Assembly (NCBI GenBank): GCA_016872175.1
Contig: VHBA01000011.1
Span: 1 to 55,505 of the forward strand
Source of the DNA: Sphingomonadales bacterium
GTDB taxonomy: Bacteria; Bacteroidota; Bacteroidia; NS11-12g; UBA955
Direction: 5' to 3'
DNA length: 55,505 bases
Shown here: positions 1 through 9,332 of the stretch, one piece after another
Numbering within the stretch: the stretch's first letter is position 1
Layout of the letters: each line of letters starts with the position of its first letter
The notes under the pieces: generated by a model
What the model was told of the DNA's origin: nothing
Database searches by the model: none
The model's input: the letters and a program-made list of their open reading frames with translations, nothing else
Made by a program: the position numbers and the translations under genes

Positions 1-1
1 G

Positions 2-895
2 GGCGCTGCAGGAATTTCTTTAGGCATTATACTGCTTGCCTATGTTGGTGCAGCCGCTTATGAGCAAAAAATCTGGTGGCAATATCCATTATCGGATGCC
101 ATGAATGGCACCGTTTCTCTTATTCCCGGATTTGACAACCTGAAGTTCACTGTCATTAACAGCATAAGAACCTGGATACAGGCGCACGGAAATATTCCTT
201 ATTTTCTGATAGAATGGCCTTTATTATGTCTTTTCCCTGCGCTTTCAATCAGATATGTGGTGGTTGCAATTTTTGCAAAAAAACCAAAAGTGCATTATGA
301 AAAATTGCAAATCAATTCCATAGACCTTCGTTGGTTAAGGTTTGGCTTCCTATTTCAGTTTCTGTGGGCGGCGTATTCTGTAGGAAATGCTGAATTCATG
401 GTTATGATTCCGTTTTTGGTGATATTTTCATTACCCAACTTACTATTGAAACTGCAGCACAGATTACTTCCCGCTGCATTGGCAATGCTTTGCTGGAATA
501 TGGGTGTTTTTTTAATTCCCAACGCGTATATCAAAACCATGCTGTATGGCGCTGAATTGAATTTACTCATGAAGATTGCAGAAGAAGAGAAGGCTGACAC
601 CCTGATTTTCATAGCCAGAGAGCGTGTGATGCTTGAGAATTATCTTTCGATTCAAAAACCTGATTATCAAGAGTATTTTAGAAAAGCTGGCATTAAACTG
701 ATGGATACAGATTCGATATTCACATCTCAAAAATACCCTGTTTATACGGATATATATGATTATCCTATGCCGATAAGCAGAAACAGCATGATAAAAAAAC
801 ATGCATTTCAAAAGCCTAAAAATGCCAGTTTCATTGGCTCAGAGAGAACTTTGTGTGGTAATCTTTATATTTACAAACTCGCTTCAAAAAAATGA
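2..895 (+). CDS. Polytopic membrane protein, C-terminal part (5' truncated by window edge)
   Basis: The reading frame is open from base 2, so the gene starts before the window and only about 297 C-terminal residues are present. The visible part has several hydrophobic segments (near the start, around FLIEWPLLCLFPAL, LRFGFLFQFLWAAYSVGNAEFM, and the following LPNLLL and LAMLCWNMGVFLI stretches). A soluble C-terminal tail of about 130 residues follows. A membrane-embedded core ending in a soluble tail resembles GT-C glycosyltransferases, but I see no diagnostic motif and do not assign a function. Its TGA stop overlaps the ATG of the CotH-like gene (ATGA), which suggests translational coupling and a shared envelope-related role. 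Confidence 0.75.
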   Translation, partial: GAAGISLGIILLAYVGAAAYEQKIWWQYPLSDAMNGTVSLIPGFDNLKFTVINSIRTWIQAHGNIPYFLIEWPLLCLFPALSIRYVVVAIFAKKPKVHYEKLQINSIDLRWLRFGFLFQFLWAAYSVGNAEFMVMIPFLVIFSLPNLLLKLQHRLLPAALAMLCWNMGVFLIPNAYIKTMLYGAELNLLMKIAEEEKADTLIFIARERVMLENYLSIQKPDYQEYFRKAGIKLMDTDSIFTSQKYPVYTDIYDYPMPISRNSMIKKHAFQKPKNASFIGSERTLCGNLYIYKLASKK

Positions 896-2415
896 GTCGC
901 TTTCGTTGTTTAATCCTATACCCGTTTTTAATTTCCATATTCGGTAAACTGCAGGCGCAACAGGCAGTGTGGCCTGATAATGGCATTATATACGATAACA
1001 AAATTCACCGCATAGATATATTCCTGCCAAAAGACAGTTGGGCAAAAATGAACAAGAATATATGGGATAATGTGTATTTCAATTCATTGTTGATTTATGA
1101 TCAAAAGGACAGTGTAAAAAACATTGGTATGCGGGTAAAGGGAAACTCATCTCGTGATGCCGAAAAGAAAAGTTACAGACTGGATATGGGGGCGTTTCAG
1201 ACCGGTTCTTTTCAGGGGCTGAAAAACATGAATCTCAATGGTAATCAAAATGATCCATCCGTGGTGCGTGAGTATTTAGCCTCAAAATTTCTAGCCCAGG
1301 CCGGAATTGTGGCAGCGCGCTGCAATCCTGTGGAATTGTATGTAAACGGAACCTATCAAGGCATCAGAAACAATGCGGAATACATAGACAAAACATTTCT
1401 TGGTTCCCGATTCGGTGAAAATTCCGGTAACCTTTATAAATGCAGCTGGCCGGCAGATTTGGGATGGCTGGGTTCAACAGAGCAGCCCTACAAGGATCTC
1501 ATCAATCCATCCCCATTGAAAGAGCGGGCCTACGACCTAAAAACCAATACAGGCATGGACGATTACAGTGATCTGGTCTATTTTATCAACGTAATTAACA
1601 ACAGCCCCAAAGACTCTTTTCCGGTTTGGATAGAGCAGGTTTTTGATGTGAATGCCTATCTGAAAGTACTGGCAGCAGAGGTTTTGATGGGGCACTGGGA
1701 TAATTATTTTTACAACAAAAACAATTACTTTCTCTACCATAGAATGACCGACAACCGCTTTGTTTATATACCCTACGACATGGACAACACTTTCGGAGTG
1801 CAATGGGGTGTGCCTGATATCCAGAAGAAAAATATCCATGCATGGGGCAACCTATCCTCCTCCAAAGCACCTCTGACCTATAAAATACTGAGTGTAACCA
1901 AATGGAAAATGGCTTACGAACAGGAAATGCGGAACCTGATTGAAGGTGCTTACCAAACAGACAGCCTATTTGCCGTGATAGACAACCACAAAACAATGGT
2001 AGCATCAAGTATAGCCAATGATCCGTATTACAATGGAACATTAACTTCCGATTATGGATTTAAAGTAACTGATTGGCAACAGGCCGACACCAAAGCCTGG
2101 GGAAAGCATATTAGTTTTGGCGTAAAACCATTTATTAGCGAAAGAAAAACCACAGCACTGCAGCAAATGATATATCCTGCAGCAAATGTGCAAATGCTGC
2201 ATCAAAACCTGAACATATACCCAAACCCATCATCGGGAAAGGCTTATTCGGATGTTATTGCCGGAAAATCAATACGAATTTACCAAACAAACGGCAAACT
2301 GGTAAAAACGTATAAATCAATTGGCGGTGAGCTTTTGGTGGAGGAACTTTCAGACGGAACCTACATAATGAATATAAAGGATGCAGGACAAACCCTACTG
2401 CTGATTAGGCACTAA
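892..2415 (+). CDS. CotH kinase family protein with T9SS type A C-terminal sorting domain
   Basis: A 507-residue secreted protein. Residues 1-22 form a signal peptide ending LQAQQ. The CotH core follows: the beta-strand opening RIDIFLPKDSW, then RVKGNSSRDAEKKSYRLDM, then LNGNQNDPSVVREYLASKF, and the conserved YIPYDMDNTFGV, where the acidic residues match the metal-binding active site of CotH-type atypical kinases. The last 70 or so residues begin IYPNPSSG and end in DGTYIMNIKDAGQTLLLIRH, a standard T9SS type A tail (Por secretion system), so the protein should be exported and surface-attached or released. It overlaps the upstream membrane gene by 4 nt and the convergent ftsE by 21 nt. Substrate unknown; kinase activity is inferred from the family only. 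Confidence 0.88.
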   Translation: MSRFRCLILYPFLISIFGKLQAQQAVWPDNGIIYDNKIHRIDIFLPKDSWAKMNKNIWDNVYFNSLLIYDQKDSVKNIGMRVKGNSSRDAEKKSYRLDMGAFQTGSFQGLKNMNLNGNQNDPSVVREYLASKFLAQAGIVAARCNPVELYVNGTYQGIRNNAEYIDKTFLGSRFGENSGNLYKCSWPADLGWLGSTEQPYKDLINPSPLKERAYDLKTNTGMDDYSDLVYFINVINNSPKDSFPVWIEQVFDVNAYLKVLAAEVLMGHWDNYFYNKNNYFLYHRMTDNRFVYIPYDMDNTFGVQWGVPDIQKKNIHAWGNLSSSKAPLTYKILSVTKWKMAYEQEMRNLIEGAYQTDSLFAVIDNHKTMVASSIANDPYYNGTLTSDYGFKVTDWQQADTKAWGKHISFGVKPFISERKTTALQQMIYPAANVQMLHQNLNIYPNPSSGKAYSDVIAGKSIRIYQTNGKLVKTYKSIGGELLVEELSDGTYIMNIKDAGQTLLLIRH

Positions 2416-3093
2416 TTCTTTCAAGGAATCAATTTTATTGACCATTCCATTGGCAACACGGAAGATGGTGCCACCAAACTCTTCGATAAGCCTGTAATCG
2501 TGGGTTGCCATAACTACTGAACGGCCTTCCCTGCATACATCCTGCAGCATGCGCATTACTTCATCGGAAACATCAGGATCCAGATTACCGGTGGGCTCAT
2601 CTGCCAGAATTACCTCGGGATTATTTAGCAGTGCACGTGCTATAACCAGTCTTTGTTGTTCACCACCGCTCAATTCTGCCGGAATTTTATACCCTTTGGT
2701 TTCCAGTCCAACTTTAGCCAGCACTTCATTGGCCCTGTCGAGGCGCTCCTGTTTGTTTTTCCAGCCTGTGGCCTTTAGCACGAATAAGAGATTATCCAAA
2801 GCGCTGCGATCTGTAAGTAACTGAAAATCCTGAAATACGATGCCCAGTTTTCTTCGCAGGAAAGGAATTTGTGACTTTTTGAGGTTTTGCAAACCCATTC
2901 CGGCCACCTGTCCGCTGCCTTCTGTTAGGGACAGTTCGCCGTATAATGTTTTAAGCAGGCTTGATTTACCCGAACCTGTTTTACCAATCAGATAGGCAAA
3001 TTCTCCCTTATTAATGCGAAGGTTTACGTCTGTCAGCACCGGTATACGGCCCTGAAATATGGTTGCGTTTTGGATTTCTACCGGAAATTCCAC
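2395..3093 (-). CDS. ftsE: Cell-division ABC transporter ATP-binding protein FtsE
   Basis: A 232-residue ABC ATPase. Walker A GKTGSGKS is at residues 37-44, the Q-loop at VFQDFQLL (about 87-93), the ABC signature LSGGEQQ at 141-147, Walker B VILADEP at 161-167 and the H-loop at ATHD. The overall pattern, including GxGKSSLLKxLYG and DEPTGNLDP, is typical of Bacteroidota FtsE, which pairs with membrane FtsX and regulates septal peptidoglycan hydrolases. ftsX is not adjacent. The start is GTG at 3093; no ATG lies in a suitable position before the first beta strand. It follows ung on the same strand after 65 nt. A LolD/MacB-type ATPase is the alternative, but no permease gene is nearby. Confidence 0.82.
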   Translation of the reverse strand: MEFPVEIQNATIFQGRIPVLTDVNLRINKGEFAYLIGKTGSGKSSLLKTLYGELSLTEGSGQVAGMGLQNLKKSQIPFLRRKLGIVFQDFQLLTDRSALDNLLFVLKATGWKNKQERLDRANEVLAKVGLETKGYKIPAELSGGEQQRLVIARALLNNPEVILADEPTGNLDPDVSDEVMRMLQDVCREGRSVVMATHDYRLIEEFGGTIFRVANGMVNKIDSLKELVPNQQ

Positions 3094-3158
3094 ACTTCAA
3101 AGAAAAGCTACCTCAAGAAAGATTGTGTGACAAGATGTCCACACCCTGCGGGAAACTG

Positions 3159-3863
3159 TCAGGGTTGCAACGGATTCCAGTCTATGGGCTCAATGCCATG
3201 ATCCTCCAACCAATGATTGGTGCGGCTAAAGTGCTGATTACCAAAGAAACCTTTTTCTGCAGAATACGGGCTGGGATGGTGTGATTTTAAAATCAGGTGC
3301 TTGGATGAATCGATGAGTTCTTCTTTCATCTGCGCTTCACGGCCCCAAAGGATAAATACAAGGTGTTCGTGCATATCACTTAACTTTTGAATGGCGGCGG
3401 CGGTAAATTCTTCCCAGCCATGACCATGGTGAGATTTAGGCTGACCTGCCCTTACAGTTAATATGGTATTGAGCAACAATACACCGTTGTGCGCCCATGG
3501 CTCAAGGTTTCCGCTGTATGGAATCGGGCATCCGATGTCGTCGTGTAATTCCTTGAAAATATTTACCAGCGATGGTGGCTTCTTTTGTCCATCGCTAACC
3601 GAGAAGCAAAGACCATTGGCCTGCCTGGGACCATGGTAGGGATCTTGCCCTACAATAACGCATTTGACATCCCAAAAAGGCGTGTAATCAAAGGCGGCAA
3701 AGATGCGCGAACCGGGAGGATAGATTACGTAACCTGCCTGCCTTTCCTTTACCAAAAACTGCTTTAAATAATGAAAATAAGGGTTTTCAAATTCGTCCTT
3801 CAGAATTTCATACCAGCTGTCTTCAATCTGAACCGATTTTTCTGCTCTTGCTGCTGCTTCCAT
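3159..3863 (-). CDS. ung: Uracil-DNA glycosylase (family 1 UDG)
   Basis: A 234-residue protein of normal length for family 1 UDG, which removes uracil from DNA to start base-excision repair. The water-activating loop GQDPYH is at residues 72-77 with catalytic Asp74. The uracil-binding LCFSV follows, then LLLNTILTVRAGQPKSHHGHGWE, and the DNA-intercalation loop HHPSPYSAEKGF near residues 194-205 carries the catalytic His. All key residues are present. The ATG at 3863 is preceded by a well-formed promoter. The next gene on the same strand is ftsE, 65 nt away, probably co-transcribed by chance rather than function. Confidence 0.97.
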   Translation of the reverse strand: MEAAARAEKSVQIEDSWYEILKDEFENPYFHYLKQFLVKERQAGYVIYPPGSRIFAAFDYTPFWDVKCVIVGQDPYHGPRQANGLCFSVSDGQKKPPSLVNIFKELHDDIGCPIPYSGNLEPWAHNGVLLLNTILTVRAGQPKSHHGHGWEEFTAAAIQKLSDMHEHLVFILWGREAQMKEELIDSSKHLILKSHHPSPYSAEKGFFGNQHFSRTNHWLEDHGIEPIDWNPLQP

Positions 3864-3904
3864 GGTTTCTATAATTGGTTGTAATAAATATACAAAATAA
3901 AACG

Positions 3905-3935
3905 CAAAGATGCAAGTTTTTATTGGGATTTCAAA
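3905..3935 (-). promoter_or_regulatory. Predicted ung promoter (TTTG-N19-CATCTTTG)
   Basis: On the minus strand TTTG (3935-3932) is followed after 19 nt by CATCTTTG (3912-3905), one mismatch from the Bacteroidota -7 consensus TAnnTTTG at the expected spacing. Transcription would begin near 3900, leaving a leader of about 37 nt before the ung ATG. Confidence 0.5.
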
Positions 3936-3953
3936 GGAAAACAGAGCATGCCA

Positions 3954-6900
3954 TTAAGCAAGCAGATCTTCCAATTCCTGCACATTCAGGCCCGATAAAA
4001 TGCTATCTTCATCAGGAATAATGCTTTCTGCGAGGTGTGTTTTCTTTTTCTGCAAATCAAGGATTTTCTCTTCGATAGTATTTTTGGTAATAAACTTATA
4101 CGAAAAAACCGCTTTCTCCTGACCAATACGATGTGCTCTGTCCTCGGCCTGCCTCATGGTAAAGGGATTCCACCATGGGTCGGCAAGGAAAACATAATCT
4201 GCTGCAGTCAGGTTCAGACCGGCATTTCCGGCGCGTAAACTCAGCAGAAACACCTTGACATGGTCGTTTTCCTGAAAACGCTTAATGGCCTCTGCCCTCT
4301 CCTTTTCGTCCATGCTGCCATCAAGGTAACTGTACTCAATTCCATCTGCCTGTAGCATATCTTCAAACACGGAAAGGTAGCTAACAAACTGACTAAACAA
4401 CAAAACCTTGTGCCCACCTTTGACTGCTCTTTGTAGCATTCGTCTTATTTCATCGTCTTTACCCGATTGTCCTTCGTAATCACCATCTTTCAGTACAGGA
4501 TTTAACGCCAGCTGACGTAAATGCATTAATCCATTAAAGATTTTCAGCCTGGAACGTGCCATTCCTACCTGACTTACATGCTCCAAAATTTCGTTTCGGT
4601 ACGTGCTTTTGGTTTTTTCATAGCACTCTGCCTGTTCGGGCGCCATTTCGCAGTAATGCACTTTTTCCACCTTTGGTGGCAGTTCTTTGGCCACCTGCTT
4701 TTTGGTTCTGCGCAGCACAAACGGGTTCAGAATTCGTTTTAATTCTGTGGTGCGGCCGGCATCCTGATTTCTCTCTATAGGACGAATAAAATTCTTTTCA
4801 AAATAACCATAAGATCCCAGCAGTCCGCGGTTAAGGAAATTCATCTGACTCCAAACATCAAGTAATGTATTTTCTATGGGTGTGCCAGTAAGAGCCAGTC
4901 TGTAAGCTGAACCAATCTTAAGGAGGCTTCTTGCGGTTAATGATGTTGGATTTTTAATTGCTTGGCTTTCGTCGATAACCACCAGCCTGAAAGGAATTCG
5001 CTGTAGTTCTTCAATATCGTTTCTCAAGGTGCCATAGCTCATGATAATCAGGTCATTTTGTGCAAATTTTGGCAAAAGTCTGTTTCGCGATATACCTGTG
5101 TAAATAAGGGTTTTAAGGGATGGGCAGAATTTTTCTGCTTCAGCTTGCCAGTTGTAAAGCAAAGATTTGGGGGCAACCACCAGGCAAGGCATTGGTTTGT
5201 CTGCAATTTCTGTCTCCGGAATTGTGCCATTTAGCACTGCTTCAGCCGGAGTAAATAAATCCAGTTGCGGAATTTCGGCAGAAACCGGTGTTTCGCAGGC
5301 AACCATAACGCTTTCTCCCATGATTTCAGATACAGGCAGGCCGGAAATATGCTTAATAACAGCCAGGGTTTGAAGGGTTTTACCCAGCCCCATGTCATCT
5401 GCCAACAGTGCACCAATCCGGTGTTCAAACAGAAAACGTATCCAATTGTAACCTTCTACCTGATAGTGCCGCAATTCGGCATTCATGCCTGCAGGCAATG
5501 GATATTCGGGGATGTTCTCGGATTGCAGCAGTTTTTCCCATCCTGATTTTGCCACGTCTACATCTACGTAATCCGATAAATCATCCAGCAATGAAAAGTG
5601 CATATTCCTCACCCGGAAGCAATCTCCCTCCACATCGGCCAGGTGGGCTATTTTCCCGAATCGGGTAAACCATTCATCGGGCAGAATGGCAATTTCTCCG
5701 TTGGGTAAAATAAATTCTCTTCGTTTTTCCAGAATATTCTTTTTGAGACGTATAAACGGAATCTCAAATGTGCCAAAGCGAACCACAGCAAGCACATCAA
5801 ACCAATCTGCCCCTTTGGTTAATTTCACATCCAGGCTAACCGCTCCCAGATAAAAGCGGACATCCGAAGCCTCCTGATCCACCTGAAAACCATTGCGCTG
5901 TAGCAACTCTGAATGGGTGTTGAGCCATGAAATGAGTTCATAGGATTGACCTTCATTTTGCAAGGCAAACAAACTGCCTTCTACGTTTTCAAGTCCCAAC
6001 TCTTTTAACAATGCAATTTTCTCACTTTCCAGGCTAAGTGATCGGCGAATACGGTGAAAAATAAAATCATTACCCTTTTTCTCAAGCGACACATTCACCT
6101 TTTTGTGAATATGGAACGGAAAATTCCAGCCACCATACTGAAAATAAAGGCTGAGATATTGTTTATCCTGAAATAGCTTATTCAGTCTTATTACAGGCCT
6201 TGCAGGTAATTGCTCAGTAACAATCTGCAAGCCTTTGGCAAAAACATCGTGGTTTTCCAATAGGGGCTTCACAAACTTATCCATGTAGCTATCTTCCTGA
6301 TGAGGTTCCACATGGATATGTTTTTTAGTTAAAAAAGGTCTGATTTTCTTGCCATCTATGTGTTTGGGAAAGTATAGGAGCCTGTTGGGGGTAATTAACC
6401 AGGCGGGGTTTTCTGATATTATTTCTGAATCGTTGTGGTAAAATTCAACTTTTTCATTGTTGTTGCGGATGGTGGCAAAATAATTGGTGCCTTGCTCATT
6501 TCTTCTGAAATGAAACAAAACGGTAGCAGGTTCTTCGGAATAGTGAATTTCCTCACCCTGCGCCTGACCTGTTTTCCCTGCCCAATACATGGGATAATTT
6601 TTAATAATATCCAGCACCTTAGACAGCTTTTTTTCTATATAGGGTCGAACTTGCTTGTGCAAATCAGGAGTGTAGTGTTTCAGGAGAAATTCACTGCTAC
6701 GAATGCGTTTATTTCCGGTATAAAAACGCTTCATTAGGCTATCCACCTCAAACTCTTCCAGTATTCGCACTACCTCGGTCTGTTCTTTATTCAGGTTGAA
6801 ATAGGATGTTGTTTGTTGCCTGACTCGCTGGTAGGTAAGGGAATAATCACCGTTGGCAAGCAATTGCACGGCATTGGCTTCCACCAACAGACCAAAATAA

Positions 6901-6962
6901 GGATGTCTTACAAATGTAAAAACGACCTCAAACGGCTGGGTATTGACTACTTCCATCGCCAT
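3954..6962 (-). CDS. SNF2-family DEAD/DEAH-box helicase (RapA/SNF2 type)
   Basis: A 1002-residue SNF2 ATPase. An N-terminal half of about 490 residues has no motif I recognise. Then comes the helicase core, starting LRHYQVEGYNWIRFLF. Walker A DDMGLGKT is near residue 520, the Walker B-like box DESQAIKN near 663, the motif III region ALTGTPIENTLLDVWSQMNFL next, and the C-terminal lobe has LLSLRAGNAGLNLTAADYVFLADPWWNP and QAEDRAHRIGQ. This is the bacterial SNF2 class that translocates on duplex DNA. Partner and role are unknown. An ATG at 6956 is an equally possible start to 6962. It is divergent from the msrC-like gene. Confidence 0.92.
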   Translation of the reverse strand: MAMEVVNTQPFEVVFTFVRHPYFGLLVEANAVQLLANGDYSLTYQRVRQQTTSYFNLNKEQTEVVRILEEFEVDSLMKRFYTGNKRIRSSEFLLKHYTPDLHKQVRPYIEKKLSKVLDIIKNYPMYWAGKTGQAQGEEIHYSEEPATVLFHFRRNEQGTNYFATIRNNNEKVEFYHNDSEIISENPAWLITPNRLLYFPKHIDGKKIRPFLTKKHIHVEPHQEDSYMDKFVKPLLENHDVFAKGLQIVTEQLPARPVIRLNKLFQDKQYLSLYFQYGGWNFPFHIHKKVNVSLEKKGNDFIFHRIRRSLSLESEKIALLKELGLENVEGSLFALQNEGQSYELISWLNTHSELLQRNGFQVDQEASDVRFYLGAVSLDVKLTKGADWFDVLAVVRFGTFEIPFIRLKKNILEKRREFILPNGEIAILPDEWFTRFGKIAHLADVEGDCFRVRNMHFSLLDDLSDYVDVDVAKSGWEKLLQSENIPEYPLPAGMNAELRHYQVEGYNWIRFLFEHRIGALLADDMGLGKTLQTLAVIKHISGLPVSEIMGESVMVACETPVSAEIPQLDLFTPAEAVLNGTIPETEIADKPMPCLVVAPKSLLYNWQAEAEKFCPSLKTLIYTGISRNRLLPKFAQNDLIIMSYGTLRNDIEELQRIPFRLVVIDESQAIKNPTSLTARSLLKIGSAYRLALTGTPIENTLLDVWSQMNFLNRGLLGSYGYFEKNFIRPIERNQDAGRTTELKRILNPFVLRRTKKQVAKELPPKVEKVHYCEMAPEQAECYEKTKSTYRNEILEHVSQVGMARSRLKIFNGLMHLRQLALNPVLKDGDYEGQSGKDDEIRRMLQRAVKGGHKVLLFSQFVSYLSVFEDMLQADGIEYSYLDGSMDEKERAEAIKRFQENDHVKVFLLSLRAGNAGLNLTAADYVFLADPWWNPFTMRQAEDRAHRIGQEKAVFSYKFITKNTIEEKILDLQKKKTHLAESIIPDEDSILSGLNVQELEDLLA

Positions 6963-7056
6963 GCTTCACAAATTAAACCTTCAAACTAACGACATTCAAC
7001 GGATGCTGACAAACGTTTTGGTCTTATTTTCGCAACCACTTATCCACGTATTGAGC

Positions 7057-7530
7057 ATGGGCCACAAATACACAACTGAGCAAAAGGAAAATCTATACCA
7101 AGAATGCCTAACCCTGATTCATGGGTTAGTGGAGGAAGAAAATGATCTAATTGCAGGACTGGCAAACGTTTCGGCGGTATTGAAAGATGCTTTTCATTGG
7201 TGGTGGGTGGGTTTTTACATAGTAAAAAATGATGAACTTGTGCTTGGGCCTTTTCAGGGACCGGTGGCGTGCACCCGAATTGCTCATGGCAAAGGGGTTT
7301 GCGGCACGGCATGGGCTAAAAATGAAGTACAGATTGTTGAGGATGTACACCAATTTCCGGGGCATATTGCCTGTTCGGCAGAAAGCAACAGTGAAATTGT
7401 TGTTCCGCTGCGCAAAAATGGTAAGGTGGTGGCTGTGCTGGACGCGGACAGCGAACGTTTTTCGAGTTTCGATGAAACAGACCGCTTGTTTCTGGAAAAA
7501 ATTTGTGCAACTTTGGAAAATCTCTTTTGA
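7057..7530 (+). CDS. msrC: Free methionine-(R)-sulfoxide reductase, GAF-domain (fRMsr)
   Basis: A single GAF domain of 157 residues from the ATG at 7057. The frame is open further upstream, but the extra 38 residues are not GAF-like and would overlap the SNF2 gene's start. The three redox cysteines of fRMsr are present at positions 72, 82 and 106 (ACTRI, GVCG, HIAC). Their 10 and 24 spacing equals that of the E. coli enzyme (84, 94, 118). The family reduces free Met-R-sulfoxide with thioredoxin as electron donor. The MFS gene follows after 9 nt. A possible -7 element TATTTTCG lies at 7025-7032, consistent with this start. Confidence 0.9.
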   Translation: MGHKYTTEQKENLYQECLTLIHGLVEEENDLIAGLANVSAVLKDAFHWWWVGFYIVKNDELVLGPFQGPVACTRIAHGKGVCGTAWAKNEVQIVEDVHQFPGHIACSAESNSEIVVPLRKNGKVVAVLDADSERFSSFDETDRLFLEKICATLENLF

Positions 7531-7539
7531 TTGAGAATT

Positions 7540-8805
7540 ATGGCAGAAAAAAAGAACATTGCATTGCTGATTGTGGTGGCCTCACTGGGCTATTTCGTGG
7601 ATATATATGACCTGATTCTTTTTAACATCATCAAAAAAGAGAGCATGGCCTCCTTGAACATTGCTCCTGAATTTGAAACCACACTTTTTAACTGGCAAAT
7701 GACCGGAATGCTGGTTGGAGGATTACTCTGGGGGATTTGGGGTGACCGAAAAGGGCGTGTCTCCGTCCTTTTCGGCAGTATACTGCTCTATAGTTTTGCC
7801 AATATTGCCAATGCATTTGTAAGTAACCTGGCAGAATATTCGATCTGGCGGTTTATTGCAGGCGTGGGCCTTGCAGGTGAACTTGGTGCCGCCATAACAT
7901 TGGTGGCTGAAAGCATGCCTACCAAAAAGCGGGGTATAGGCACCATGATTATTGTAACCTTTGGTGCGCTGGGTGCAGTATTCGCTTTCTGGGTTTCAAA
8001 CCTTAGTCAGCTGAGTGCGTTTATACAGGATTTTGCAGTCATAAAAATTGAAAATTGGCAAACAGCCTACATCATGGGAGGTGTTTTAGGATTGGTATTA
8101 TTGGCATTGAGAGCCGGAACCTTTGAAAGTTCCATGTTTCATGAACTTAAAAAAACCAATGTAGTAAAAGGCAACTTTTTCATGCTGCTGCGCGACTGGC
8201 CTACATTCAAAAAATACCTGGCATGTATTGTAATAGGATTGCCCGTATGGTTTGTGGTGGGCATACTGATTGCCTTATCCCACAAGTTTATTGCGGAAAA
8301 CCACCCCGGTGCGGTGGGTCAGATAAAAACTTCGGAGATGGTTATGTGGAGCTACCTGGGTTTGAGCAGTGGAGACTTATTATCCGGACTGCTTTCTCAA
8401 ATTTTCAAAAGCCGAAGACGGGTAATTTTCATCAACCTGATGGGCATTGCTGTACTAACCTGCGTTTATTTATTTAATCATAACCTTACGCCAACAGGAC
8501 TAAAAACCATGAGCTACTTATTGGGACTGGCAACAGGCTACTGGGCTTTGTTTGTAACCAACGCGAGCGAACAATTCGGCACCAATATTCGCAGCACGGT
8601 TACGGCTACTGTTCCTAACTTTGTGCGGGGCGGTGTGGTGCCAATTACGCTTGGCTTTACAGCATTGTCTGAATTAAAAATTGGCGGAATGCCTAATTCC
8701 TATGCTGCTATAATTGTGGGGGCGGTTTGCATACTGCTTGCTGTTTGGGGCACTTATACCGTAAAAGAAAGCTTCCACAAAGAATTAAATTACGTAGAGG
8801 AGTAA
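7540..8805 (+). CDS. Major facilitator superfamily transporter
   Basis: A 421-residue polytopic protein with about 12 hydrophobic segments. The MFS signature between TM2 and TM3 is visible as GDRKGRVSVLFGS, and a second conserved stretch, VAESMPTKKRG, follows TM4-5. The opening LGYFVDIYDLILFN has the acidic residues seen in TM1 of metabolite:H+ symporters. A TTG lies nine bases upstream, but the ATG at 7540 gives the natural MAEKKN start. Substrate cannot be read from sequence. It is the second gene after msrC in the same direction and is convergent with the phosphoribosyltransferase gene, with 1 nt between stops. Confidence 0.9.
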   Translation: MAEKKNIALLIVVASLGYFVDIYDLILFNIIKKESMASLNIAPEFETTLFNWQMTGMLVGGLLWGIWGDRKGRVSVLFGSILLYSFANIANAFVSNLAEYSIWRFIAGVGLAGELGAAITLVAESMPTKKRGIGTMIIVTFGALGAVFAFWVSNLSQLSAFIQDFAVIKIENWQTAYIMGGVLGLVLLALRAGTFESSMFHELKKTNVVKGNFFMLLRDWPTFKKYLACIVIGLPVWFVVGILIALSHKFIAENHPGAVGQIKTSEMVMWSYLGLSSGDLLSGLLSQIFKSRRRVIFINLMGIAVLTCVYLFNHNLTPTGLKTMSYLLGLATGYWALFVTNASEQFGTNIRSTVTATVPNFVRGGVVPITLGFTALSELKIGGMPNSYAAIIVGAVCILLAVWGTYTVKESFHKELNYVEE

Positions 8806-8806
8806 T

Positions 8807-9301
8807 TTACACCAAATAAACAGAGAGATTATCGGGATCAGCGTTATCGAATTGCACGTGCTCCTGAAGTGTGGTGGCTATGGAAATACCCACATAATCG
8901 GCTTTTACGGGGAAATTGCGGTGTTCGCGTTTGGCGAGAAAAACAGTGCCTATACTCACGGGCTTTTGACGGTAAATTTCCGATAAAACGAGCATCAGCG
9001 TGCTTCCTGTATTGATTACATCATCCATCACAAGTACGTGCTTGCCTGCAAACCCTGACGAAGGCAAAAATGATACAGAATTTCCTTCCACCATTGCGTT
9101 GATATTTACAACTGTTAACTCACTTTCTATGGCTTTAATTTTTTCGCCCAGCAACTTTGACAATGCAAAACCACGGCTGTTAAGACCACAAATAACCAGT
9201 TCGCCGCTGTTGATGTGCTTTTCACAGATTTCACAGGCCATTCTTTCCAACTTGGTAAGAATCTCGATATGACTGAGAATATGGGTTTTGGCGGTTGTCA
9301 T
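8807..9301 (-). CDS. Phosphoribosyltransferase (PyrR-like type I PRTase)
   Basis: A 164-residue type I PRTase. The PRPP-binding loop VLVMDDVINTGSTLM is present, and the flexible-loop region and NINAMVE strand fit the fold. Bacteroidota genomes often annotate such proteins as PyrR-like. Whether it is a uracil PRTase, a regulator or a purine enzyme cannot be told here. It is the last gene of the rseP-hscB-PRTase run on the minus strand, 31 nt after hscB. A TAAGTTTG -7-like element (9322-9315) just upstream could give it its own transcript. Confidence 0.85.
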   Translation of the reverse strand: MTTAKTHILSHIEILTKLERMACEICEKHINSGELVICGLNSRGFALSKLLGEKIKAIESELTVVNINAMVEGNSVSFLPSSGFAGKHVLVMDDVINTGSTLMLVLSEIYRQKPVSIGTVFLAKREHRNFPVKADYVGISIATTLQEHVQFDNADPDNLSVYLV

Positions 9302-9314
9302 TGCATTTATTCAG

Positions 9315-9322
9315 CAAACTTA
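9315..9322 (-). promoter_or_regulatory. -7 element (TAAGTTTG) upstream of the phosphoribosyltransferase gene
   Basis: A perfect TAnnTTTG match on the minus strand, 13 nt before the ATG. No clear -33 partner is visible, so it may be weak or fortuitous. Confidence 0.3.
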
Positions 9323-9332
9323 CGAATTCTGC

